12,955 nt of DNA from JBNRMR01 sp050309705 (lineage in GTDB: Bacteria > Bacillota > Clostridia > Christensenellales > UBA1750): positions 1 through 12,955 of the forward strand of contig JBNRMR010000003.1 in NCBI GenBank assembly GCA_050309705.1, written 5' to 3'. Numbering within the stretch: the stretch's first letter is position 1; each line of letters opens with the position of its first letter. The position numbers were made by a program, and so were the translations under genes. This document shows positions 6,131 to 12,680 of this stretch, one piece after another. Under the pieces are notes generated by a model. The model saw only the letters and a list, made by a program, of their open reading frames with translations. It did no database searches and was not told the DNA's origin.

Positions 6131-7708
6131 TTGAGCAAGCGCATATTTCGCGCCATAAGCGTGTTCATGGTTTTCATACTTCTGGTTTTTTCCGTATTAA
6201 GCCTGGTTGTATGGGTCCAGTTGGGCGATGACAAAATAAAAGAGAGCTTTAAGACGCTGCGCATAAGCCTTATAAGCCAGTCTGGGCAGGTGATTTTTGA
6301 TAATCAGACCTCACCCGCGGAGCTGGACAACCATCTGGACCGTCCTGAGGTGCAGGCTGCGCTGAAATATGGCACGGGTGAAAGTGAGCGCCTTTCCCAG
6401 ACCCTTGGGAAGGTGACCTATTATTATGCGATAAGACTTAATGACGGCAATGTAATAAGGGCGGCGCTGACTATCGACAGCATATATGCGATGATTTATC
6501 GCCTGATACCTATAATGATACTCTGCCTTATAGCAGCGGTAATCATCAGCTTTTTCACAGCCGACAAGCTCACAAAGAGAATTGTTGCGCCCATCAACTC
6601 AATTGACCCGGACAACCCGGAGGCGGGATCATATGACGAGCTTCTGCCCTTTGTGCGCAAGATCGAGGCGCAAAAAAAGGAGCTGACAGCCCAGCTTTCC
6701 GCCCTGGAAAGCCGCTCAGGCACCATAAGGACCATCACTGAGAACATGCGTGAAGGCCTGCTGCTTCTGGACGAAAACGGAGTGATACTGCTGGCAAACA
6801 GGAGCGTTTCATCGCTTTTGCAGGTTTATAATGCCCAGGGGAAGAAGATGATACAGGCCTGCCGTGACCGGGTGGTGCTGGACGGAGTCCACAAGGCCTT
6901 CAAAGGGGAGCAGGCGGAGGTCACTTTAAAGAAAAAGGGCAGAATATACAGCGTGCATTGCAACCCTGCGCAAACAGGCGGGGTGGTGGTGCTTTTTATC
7001 GACGTGACGGACAGCTTCAAGGCCGAGACCCATCGCAAGGAGTTTTCGGCAAACGTTTCCCACGAGCTGAAAACACCGCTTACGACCATCTCCGCCCTTT
7101 CGGAGATGATCGCCAATGGCACCGCGAAGCAGGAGGATACGCGCCGCTTTGGGGAGAAGATAAACAGCCAGTCGAAAAGGCTCATACACCTCATCGACGA
7201 CATAATCCAGCTTTCCAGATTTGACGAGGACAGCGCCGCCGCTGACATGGTGCGTTTTGACCTGCGCGAAATTGCAGACTCGGTCATAATCAATCTACAG
7301 GAGCCGGCGCAAAGTCGCAGCATCTCGGTGGAGCTTGCTGACAGCGAGTCCTGCTATGTCCGCGCCAATATGCGGATGATGGACGAGCTGATGTATAATC
7401 TTGTGGAAAACGCAATCAAATACAATCGCGAGGGCGGACAGGTTTTCATAGACATAAAAAACGAAGGACCCTCTTGCAGGATCACTGTGCGCGACACTGG
7501 CATTGGCATCCCCAAGGAGCACCAGGGGCGGATATTCGAACGCTTCTACAGGGTGGACAAGTCCCGCTCGAAAAAGACGGGGGATACGGGCCTGGGCCTT
7601 TCAATCGTTAAGCATATAGTGGAGCATCACAAAGGCAGAATAGAGATTGAAAGCAACGAAAGCCAGGGCACAAGCATAAGCTGTATAATTCCAAAGAATC
7701 CATATTGA
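6131..7708 (+). CDS. phoR: Phosphate-regulon sensor histidine kinase PhoR
   Basis: Membrane-bound kinase partner of PhoB, about 525 residues. TM1 (about 5-30) and TM2 (about 123-143) flank a short extracellular region of about 90 residues, which contains a DNHLDRPEVQAAL segment of the kind seen in Firmicute PhoR/WalK sensors. A PAS-like domain (ITENMREGLLLLDENGVILL...) follows. Next is the HisKA domain with phospho-acceptor His about 311 in NVSHELKTPL, and the ATPase with N-box LVENAIKYN, G1 DTGIGIP, the F-box IFERFYRVD and G2 TGLGLSIVKH. TTG at 6131 has AGGGGAG 8 nt upstream; a GTG at 6122 sits inside that ribosome binding site, so I prefer 6131. The last gene of the operon. Confidence 0.94.
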   Translation: MSKRIFRAISVFMVFILLVFSVLSLVVWVQLGDDKIKESFKTLRISLISQSGQVIFDNQTSPAELDNHLDRPEVQAALKYGTGESERLSQTLGKVTYYYAIRLNDGNVIRAALTIDSIYAMIYRLIPIMILCLIAAVIISFFTADKLTKRIVAPINSIDPDNPEAGSYDELLPFVRKIEAQKKELTAQLSALESRSGTIRTITENMREGLLLLDENGVILLANRSVSSLLQVYNAQGKKMIQACRDRVVLDGVHKAFKGEQAEVTLKKKGRIYSVHCNPAQTGGVVVLFIDVTDSFKAETHRKEFSANVSHELKTPLTTISALSEMIANGTAKQEDTRRFGEKINSQSKRLIHLIDDIIQLSRFDEDSAAADMVRFDLREIADSVIINLQEPAQSRSISVELADSESCYVRANMRMMDELMYNLVENAIKYNREGGQVFIDIKNEGPSCRITVRDTGIGIPKEHQGRIFERFYRVDKSRSKKTGDTGLGLSIVKHIVEHHKGRIEIESNESQGTSISCIIPKNPY

Positions 7709-7741
7709 ATTCTTTCTTCACATGCTAAATAATATAGCAGA

Positions 7742-7768
7742 AACAGGCCGATGGTCTGTTTTTGTTTT
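7742..7768 (+). terminator. Rho-independent terminator of the pst-pho operon
   Basis: Stem AACAGGCC (7742-7749), loop GAT, GGTCTGTT (7753-7760) with one G-U pair, followed by TTTGTTTT. It lies 33 nt after the phoR stop. A small TGCTA/TAGCA hairpin (7723-7739) precedes it. Confidence 0.85.
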
Positions 7769-7775
7769 GCGGGAG

Positions 7776-7821
7776 AAAAAAGCTGCAATTTCGCGAGCTT
7801 AGCCCTTTGCAAAATTGCAGC
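7776..7821 (-). terminator. Rho-independent terminator of the minus-strand hydrogenase-like cluster
   Basis: A perfect 10-bp inverted repeat, GCTGCAATTT (7782-7791) and AAATTGCAGC (7812-7821), with a 20-nt loop. On the minus strand it is followed by six T residues (7781-7776). It sits 45 nt after the stop of the hydrogenase-like gene and converges with the pho-operon terminator. Confidence 0.85.
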
Positions 7822-7865
7822 GTATTCATGAATTGCTTTTTTTAGGCGACATGCCTGCGCTAGAA

Positions 7866-9206
7866 TCAGCTGTCGCCATCCTCCGTGCATGGGGGGGCTC
7901 CCGTGCCGTTGCCCTTTATAAAGCGGGTGGAATTGCTTATCTTCAGCATCTGTTGTGCCAAGACCGCCACCCTGTCCTTCATCTTGAAAATGCAGTTCAG
8001 CTCAGTGGCAAAGCCTCGGACGATGTCCTCGGCCAAAGTTTTGCAGGTGGGAGAGCCGCAGGAGCCGCAGTCTAGACCGGGGAGCTTTTCGGCGATGCGC
8101 CCCATCTTGTCCATCTGGAAAAGCCGCTCGCTCATGGTGCCGTCAAACTGGAATATGTTGCAGGGCAAAAGCTTTTTTGTCATCGAGAGCCAATCGGTGC
8201 CCAGGGCGGCCAGGTCTGAGTTGTTGCCCGGCGGAGCGGACTCCGCCAGCTTGCGCATTCTGTTTCCGGCGACGAAGCTGTTTTCAACGGTGAGGGGGCC
8301 GCCAACACAGCCGCCCGTGCAGGCCCTGCCCTCAAAATATTCAAGATCGCTGAAGTTAAGATTGTCGATCTCCTCTAGGCAGTGGATGACATTGACTATG
8401 CCGTCCACCGCAAGGGAGTTTTCAATGCCCAAAGAGCTGTTTTCACCGCCGTAAACCGCCCAGCCCATGTCCGCAGCGCTTGCCCGGCGAATCTGCCGGC
8501 TTCCGCCTTTGCGCATCGTTGAAACGAGAGGGCCATAGATGCTCTGTATCGAAATGGCGCCATCAATGCCGGACTTTTCCATGCCGAGTGCAGTCTTGAT
8601 GGCGGTCATCTTTGCGCTGCAAGGCGTGATATATATGACGCCAACGTCATCGGGCTTTGCGCCGGTTTTTAGGCAATATTCATCCCTGGCGACCTTTGCC
8701 GCAGCTTCCATCGGTGGGATAATGTCCACAATATTATCTATCAAGGATGGATAGCTCACCTGAATAAGCCTTACGATTGCCGGGCAGGCGGAGGAGATGA
8801 GGGGCAGCGAGTCCCTGGGAACGCCACGTTCAATCTTTGCCTTTATTGCCATTGAAACCATGCCTGCGCCGATGGCGCTCTCGAAAACATGGTCAAAGCC
8901 AAGCCCGTAGAGACCCTCAATTATTATGCTTGCGTCGTGGACATCCTTAAACTGGGGGAAAAGCGATGCCGCCGGCAGAGCGATTGAATGCTTGTATTTT
9001 TTTAATATATCCAAAGGATCAGTAATGGCCACCTTGGCATGGGAAGGACAGGCCCTTATGCACTCGCCGCAGTCTATGCAGCGCTCATTCAGTATAACGG
9101 CCTTGTTCTCTCTTATTCTTATGGCCTCTGTGGGGCAACGCTTCAGGCAGTTGGTGCAGCCAATGCAGCGATCCTTTTCCAGAGTAACGGAGTGGAAGTA
9201 GTCCAT
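7866..9206 (-). CDS. Sensory-type [FeFe]-hydrogenase-like protein (group D-like, no PAS)
   Basis: Cytoplasmic iron-sulfur protein of about 446 residues. Two [4Fe-4S] ferredoxin motifs come first (C14, C17, C20, C24 and C43, C46, C49, C53). The [FeFe]-hydrogenase large-subunit domain follows, with the four H-cluster cysteines C141 (SSACP), C196 (TPCSAK), C296 and C300 (ACTGGCVGG). At the C-terminus is a further cluster motif C-x2-C-x4-C-x16-C (C380, C383, C388, C405). The residue before C141 is Ala, where catalytic hydrogenases have the proton-relaying Cys (TSCCP); this change is known from sensory HydS proteins. No PAS domain is present, hence group D-like. ATG 9206 has AAGGGG 8 nt upstream and is better than GTG 9215. 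The gene follows an RsbW-like ATPase by about 12 nt. Sensing is inferred, not shown. Confidence 0.88.
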   Translation of the reverse strand: MDYFHSVTLEKDRCIGCTNCLKRCPTEAIRIRENKAVILNERCIDCGECIRACPSHAKVAITDPLDILKKYKHSIALPAASLFPQFKDVHDASIIIEGLYGLGFDHVFESAIGAGMVSMAIKAKIERGVPRDSLPLISSACPAIVRLIQVSYPSLIDNIVDIIPPMEAAAKVARDEYCLKTGAKPDDVGVIYITPCSAKMTAIKTALGMEKSGIDGAISIQSIYGPLVSTMRKGGSRQIRRASAADMGWAVYGGENSSLGIENSLAVDGIVNVIHCLEEIDNLNFSDLEYFEGRACTGGCVGGPLTVENSFVAGNRMRKLAESAPPGNNSDLAALGTDWLSMTKKLLPCNIFQFDGTMSERLFQMDKMGRIAEKLPGLDCGSCGSPTCKTLAEDIVRGFATELNCIFKMKDRVAVLAQQMLKISNSTRFIKGNGTGAPPCTEDGDS

Positions 9207-9218
9207 ATATAGCACCCC

Positions 9219-9638
9219 TTATGCTAAGGCGAACGCCATTGTGATCACAGTGCCTATGCCCAATTGGGACTCGATGCTGAATTTGTCGGCGTTGCGGCTC
9301 ATATTTGGAAGGCCCATGCCTGCGCCGAAGCCCATGTCCCGAGCTTCATCGGAGGCGGTGGAAAACCCTTCCCGCATGGCCTCTTTTAAATCGGGGATTC
9401 CCGGGCCTTCATCCCGCACGGTGATTGTTATCTCTGTGGGTGAAATCCCGCACTCGATCTCGCCGCCATAGGAGTGTATGACAAGATTAATTTCCGCCTC
9501 ATATGTGGCTATCGACACTTTTCTGATGATCGCCGAGTCGATGCCAAGCTGTTTCAGCTTGCGCTTGATCATTGCTGATGGCTGGCCTGCGGCGGAGAAA
9601 TCCATGGCCTTCACTTGAAATTTTTCGGTTATGCGCAT
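9219..9638 (-). CDS. RsbW-like anti-sigma/serine kinase-type ATPase
   Basis: Small GHKL-fold ATP-binding protein, 139 residues, of the anti-sigma-factor serine kinase type. N-box about 47-58 (EAEINLVIHSYG), G1 DEGPGIPD from D76, and a glycine-rich lid GFGAGMGLPNM (about 103-113) are intact. There is no membrane segment and no phospho-acceptor histidine domain. The ATG at 9638 lies 4 nt after the stop of the DRTGG gene, and a longer TTG-started version would overlap that gene without benefit. No strong ribosome binding site is visible, suggesting translational coupling. Its targets are unknown: no sigma factor or anti-sigma antagonist is encoded nearby. Confidence 0.88.
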   Translation of the reverse strand: MRITEKFQVKAMDFSAAGQPSAMIKRKLKQLGIDSAIIRKVSIATYEAEINLVIHSYGGEIECGISPTEITITVRDEGPGIPDLKEAMREGFSTASDEARDMGFGAGMGLPNMSRNADKFSIESQLGIGTVITMAFALA

Positions 9639-9642
9639 ATCG

Positions 9643-9993
9643 TTAACCCAGCTTCGCGCTGGGCACTCCGGCGGCAAAAAGCCGGCCGCAGGCTTCGTAC
9701 ATGGTGAAGCTGGTGCTCAAAAGAGGCAGGTCCAGCTCCTGGGCAAGGGCGATGGAGTCCCCGTCGGGTTTTTTGCCTCGGACAAATATGATGCAGGGCA
9801 GATCAAGCATTTCAGCAGTTCTGATGGACTGCTTGTTTATTAGCCCCGTTAAAAGCACTGTGTTCTCCTTCACATATGCAAGTACGTCGCTCATCAGGTC
9901 GGAAGCAAAGGCGCAGTCCACCCTTTGTTCAAGGGAAGGGCTACCCGAAAGAACGGTGGCGTCCAGCACTTTTACTATTTCGCTAAGGGTCAA
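9643..9993 (-). CDS. DRTGG-like domain protein of hydrogenase-associated type
   Basis: Soluble protein of 116 residues starting MTLSEIVKVLDA. The TTG at 9993 is chosen because an AGAGGTGAGG lies just upstream and the family conventionally begins with this xLxEIxxxLxA pattern; an ATG at 10032 would add 13 unlike residues. Visible blocks are CAFASDLMSDVLAYV (27-41), LLTGLINKQSIRTAEML, CIIFVRGKKPDGD and the end LLSTSFTMYEACGRLF. This matches the small DRTGG proteins found beside RsbW-like ATPases and [FeFe]-hydrogenase-like sensors in Clostridia. The biochemical role of the domain is unknown; a ligand-binding or regulatory role is a guess. It is likely translationally linked to the next gene, 4 nt away. 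Confidence 0.78.
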   Translation of the reverse strand: MTLSEIVKVLDATVLSGSPSLEQRVDCAFASDLMSDVLAYVKENTVLLTGLINKQSIRTAEMLDLPCIIFVRGKKPDGDSIALAQELDLPLLSTSFTMYEACGRLFAAGVPSAKLG

Positions 9994-10043
9994 AGCCTCA
10001 CCTCTTTTTGTCAATGTATTGGATGATGCCATGATCCGTTAAA

Positions 10044-10988
10044 TTAATTGAAGCCGGCGGATATGGCGCTGATATATTCTCTGTACTCGAATATAGCCTC
10101 AGTATAATTATACTTGATTGTTGCGCTAAATGCTATAGTGTCGGTAATGTTTGCTCTGTACAAACTGTCTGTCTTGGTGATCATGCTGTCAAGGAGGGAG
10201 CGCAGGCCCTCTAAAACCTTGCTTTCATCGTTCACGCCGCTTTTAAGAGCCAGGGCTTCATGGCTGGTTTTTAGAAGATCCAGGCTTTTAAGCAGCTCCT
10301 CTGCGGCCTCTGAGGGCTGCATGTCCCCCTTGTCCACAAGGTCAGACAGCTTGCGCATAAGATCCAAGGAGCTGCGCCAGGCTTCATAGCCGGCTGTAAT
10401 TGAATCGATCCTATCCTGAGAGGCGGTGACAGTCAGCTCCACCATGGGAATGGCGCCGCTATAAATATAGCTGTCTATGGAGTTTTCTTCCATAAGATTT
10501 GCCTTGACGCTCCGCGCCTCGTTTTCGCTTAAATATATGTTTGCAAAGACTCTATAGCGCACATCATAGAGTATGTAACCGCAGGCGCCGCGCTTGCGGA
10601 TGGCTTCAGCCTCAACCTGGGCTGTTTCAAGGGAGGAGAAAGCGCCTACTTGAAGGGCGTAGAAGTCCAGCCTTGGGAAAACCACATCTTTTACGACGCT
10701 CACTGCCGGCGAGGGCGACGGTGAGATTGTGGGCGTAGCAACGGGGGAGCTTTCCGATGGATAGGGCAAAAGTATGGGAGGCGATGTTTCTGCAGCACTA
10801 ACCTGTCCGATGTCTAGCGGCAAAAAAACCTTGTCCGCCAAAAACACGCCAAAAAGCCCGGCAAGGGCGGTGTAGGCGGCAATCCCTGCGGTCACAAGCG
10901 CGCCGAACCAAAAGGACCTGCTGGCCCGCTGACGGTATACTCTGGAACCCCTGCGGTATGTGCGCGTTGCTCTGCGTCTCTTTTGCAT
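10044..10988 (-). CDS. SPOR-domain membrane protein, envelope-associated
   Basis: Predicted type II membrane protein of 314 residues. A very basic cytoplasmic tail (KRRRATRTYRRGSRVYRQR) is followed by one TM segment (about 25-50) and a proline/serine/threonine-rich linker (about 67-97). A SPOR domain (about 108-177) begins FYALQVGAFSSLETAQVEAE and contains GYILYDVRYRVFANIYLS. A helical C-terminal region (about 185-314) has no family I recognise. SPOR domains bind denuded peptidoglycan at division septa or during spore engulfment. The ATG at 10988 has AGGTG 7 nt upstream, and the longer frame from 11057 lacks such a site. It precedes the DRTGG gene by 50 nt with no terminator, so it may be cotranscribed with the hydrogenase-like module. 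Confidence 0.85.
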   Translation of the reverse strand: MQKRRRATRTYRRGSRVYRQRASRSFWFGALVTAGIAAYTALAGLFGVFLADKVFLPLDIGQVSAAETSPPILLPYPSESSPVATPTISPSPSPAVSVVKDVVFPRLDFYALQVGAFSSLETAQVEAEAIRKRGACGYILYDVRYRVFANIYLSENEARSVKANLMEENSIDSYIYSGAIPMVELTVTASQDRIDSITAGYEAWRSSLDLMRKLSDLVDKGDMQPSEAAEELLKSLDLLKTSHEALALKSGVNDESKVLEGLRSLLDSMITKTDSLYRANITDTIAFSATIKYNYTEAIFEYREYISAISAGFN

Positions 10989-11074
10989 ATAATTACACCT
11001 CTCTTTGTATATTGTTATGCTATATCTTTGGCAGTTATAACCATCTTTATTCAGCATAAGGGGCGTTGGCGCTG

Positions 11075-11103
11075 TTGTGCCAGGGCCGATGCTCTGCTAT
11101 AAT
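11075..11103 (+). promoter_or_regulatory. Putative promoter of the DUF6062 gene
   Basis: A perfect -10 TATAAT at 11098-11103 preceded at 17 nt by TTGTGC (11075-11080), a half-match to the -35 consensus. It would give a leader of about 50 nt. An imperfect hairpin (TGGCGC/GTGCCA, 11067-11082) overlaps the -35. Confidence 0.5.
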
Positions 11104-11160
11104 TGATACACGGGCAAAACTACAGACACAAGGTAAAATCCTTATAAAAGGGGAGATAAA

Positions 11161-11952
11161 ATGAAGTACCATATCGACACCATTCCAATATGGGATGCTT
11201 TTAAGGCGGCGGGCGAGTGTCCGCTTTGCGATATTTACAATAAATGTGAAAATGAGTTTGTGGAAAGGTCTTTGGGCGGCTCGGTCATGGAGCCGGACAC
11301 AAGGGTGCAGGTGAACAAGCAGGGTTTTTGCCGGGAACATTTAAGCCAGCTATACGCCCAGCAAAACCGCCTTGGGCTGGCTTTGATGATGCACTCCCAT
11401 ATAAAGGAAATAATCGTCGAGCTTGACAAGCAGGAAAGCGAGCTTGCATTGCAGATGGAATACGATTCCAAAAAAGGGGGGCTTGAGAGGGCCGCAAGGG
11501 CTGTTACGAAAAGTGCGCCCTCCGTTTCAATGAGCCGCGACCTGGCCCGCATTGCCCGAGAAAGGGGCAGGGGCTGTCATATCTGCTCAAGGCTTGAAAA
11601 CACAATGGATCGCTACATCAAAACGGTGGTGGCCATGTGGGAAAACGAGAAGGAGTTCCAAAAGGCCTTCCGAGTCTCCAAAGGCTTTTGTCTGGAGCAT
11701 TATTCCCTACTTCTTGAGGCTGGTGCAAAGAATCTGATGGGAGCAAAGCACAGGGAGTTTACTAAGAATCTGGTGGATGTGCAGCGGGAGAATATTGTTC
11801 GAATCGAAAAAGAGCTGGAATGGTTCACATTAAAGTTTGACTACCGCAACAGGGACAAGCCTTGGGGTGATTCCCGTGACGCCGTTGAGCGCACCTTGCT
11901 GAAGTTGCGCTCCTGGCCGGGGCCTGCCAGCCAAAAGAAAAAGGAAGAGTGA
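11161..11952 (+). CDS. DUF6062 family protein with duplicated C-x2-C...C-x2-H motif
   Basis: Soluble, helix-rich protein of 263 residues resembling the uncharacterised DUF6062 proteins of Clostridia. Two equivalent units are visible. The first has CPLC (20-23) and GFCREHL (C57, H60). The second has CHIC (139-142) and GFCLEHY (C177, H180). Cys-to-Cys spacing within each unit is nearly the same (33 and 34 residues), so the protein is an internal duplication with two possible zinc or cluster sites. A charged helical stretch (80-135) separates them and the tail is lysine-rich. There is no signal peptide. GGGGAG sits 6 nt before the ATG. The stop is adjacent to or overlaps the CBM9-like gene. Function unknown. 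Confidence 0.82.
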   Translation: MKYHIDTIPIWDAFKAAGECPLCDIYNKCENEFVERSLGGSVMEPDTRVQVNKQGFCREHLSQLYAQQNRLGLALMMHSHIKEIIVELDKQESELALQMEYDSKKGGLERAARAVTKSAPSVSMSRDLARIARERGRGCHICSRLENTMDRYIKTVVAMWENEKEFQKAFRVSKGFCLEHYSLLLEAGAKNLMGAKHREFTKNLVDVQRENIVRIEKELEWFTLKFDYRNRDKPWGDSRDAVERTLLKLRSWPGPASQKKKEE

Positions 11953-11960
11953 GTGCGGAA

Positions 11961-12605
11961 ATGAGCGTAAAAAGGACGATGACAATCAAAAACGCTGGGC
12001 GTGAAGCCCTTTTCACCGTTGCGGTGGATGCCTTTGATATAGCCATACATCCCTGGCAGGACAGTGGTTATGATCCAAAGGTGGAGGGGCGCATCTGCTA
12101 TGATCATAGCGGCTTTCATGTGGGCTACACGGTTTGGGAAAATCAGGTGGTCATAAATTATTTCAATAAAAACGACCCTGTGAGCCTGGATAGCTGCGTT
12201 GAGTTCTTTTTGAGCCCCTGGCCGGAGGGAAGCCCTCACTACGCCAATTTTGAGATCAACGCCATAGGCACTTTCCTGGCGAAGAATAGGCCCGGCCCCA
12301 ATGAGATGCAGTTCGTTGAAAGGAGCGAAACCGACCAAGAGTTTGATATTCGCACCAGCTTGAGCCGTGAAAATTTTGAGAGCTTCAAGGGCCCATTCTG
12401 GCAGGTGAGCTATACCGTGCCACGGTCGGTTTTGGAACAATGTTTTCCAGGCTGCCGGCTTGAAAGGGATGCGACCTGGCGGGGGAATTTTTACAAATGC
12501 GGTCACGACGATTATCTTAACCATAAAATGGCCTGGAGCGACATTAAAACTGAAAGGCCACAATTTCATTCCCCCCAGTTCTTCGGAACCCTAATATTCG
12601 GATAG
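11961..12605 (+). CDS. Carbohydrate-binding family 9-like protein
   Basis: Protein of about 214 residues matching the stand-alone CBM9-like beta-sandwich family. Recognisable blocks are DSCVEFFLSPWPEG, HYANFEINAIGTFL, WQVSYTVPRSVLE, WRGNFYKCGHDDYLNHKMAWSDI and FHSPQFFGTLIFG. No signal peptide or TM segment is seen, so it is probably cytoplasmic despite the carbohydrate-binding ancestry. The start is uncertain: GTG 11949 overlaps the previous stop (GTGA) with AAGGA only about 3 nt upstream, while ATG 11961 lies 8 nt after that stop with no strong ribosome binding site. Either arrangement implies coupling to the DUF6062 gene. Ligand unknown. Confidence 0.8.
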   Translation: MSVKRTMTIKNAGREALFTVAVDAFDIAIHPWQDSGYDPKVEGRICYDHSGFHVGYTVWENQVVINYFNKNDPVSLDSCVEFFLSPWPEGSPHYANFEINAIGTFLAKNRPGPNEMQFVERSETDQEFDIRTSLSRENFESFKGPFWQVSYTVPRSVLEQCFPGCRLERDATWRGNFYKCGHDDYLNHKMAWSDIKTERPQFHSPQFFGTLIFG

Positions 12606-12650
12606 GCTAACAAAAGCCAGTATATAATCAGCGCTCATGCATATGCTTAA

Positions 12651-12674
12651 CCATCACAAAACAGATGATGGAGG
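12651..12674 (+). promoter_or_regulatory. Hairpin overlapping a ribosome binding site
   Basis: A perfect 6-bp inverted repeat, CCATCA (12651-12656) and TGATGG (12666-12671), whose 3' arm includes the first two G of the GGAGG at 12670-12674. That GGAGG serves the ATG at 12681. The stem is short, so any masking effect on translation would be weak. Confidence 0.35.
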
Positions 12675-12680
12675 CGTAGC

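Noticed and set aside
7885..8454. Plus-strand frame of 189 codons opposite the hydrogenase-like gene
   Set aside because: A shadow of the iron-sulfur protein, whose cysteine motifs are all intact on the minus strand.
7866..9206. Reading the iron-sulfur protein as a catalytic hydrogenase (HydA)
   Set aside because: The proton-relay cysteine of TSCCP is Ala, the neighbours are regulatory, and catalytic partner subunits are absent.
11010..11045. Minus-strand TATAAC, TATAGC and CATAACAATA elements as a promoter, possibly sporulation-type, for the SPOR gene
   Set aside because: No -35 hexamer fits at proper spacing for the vegetative factor, and the sporulation-type match is too loose to claim.
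12623..12628. TATAAT before the probable deacetylase gene as a promoter
   Set aside because: The sequence 17 nt upstream (GGATAG) is not a -35, so the gene may be read from the upstream promoter or from another factor.
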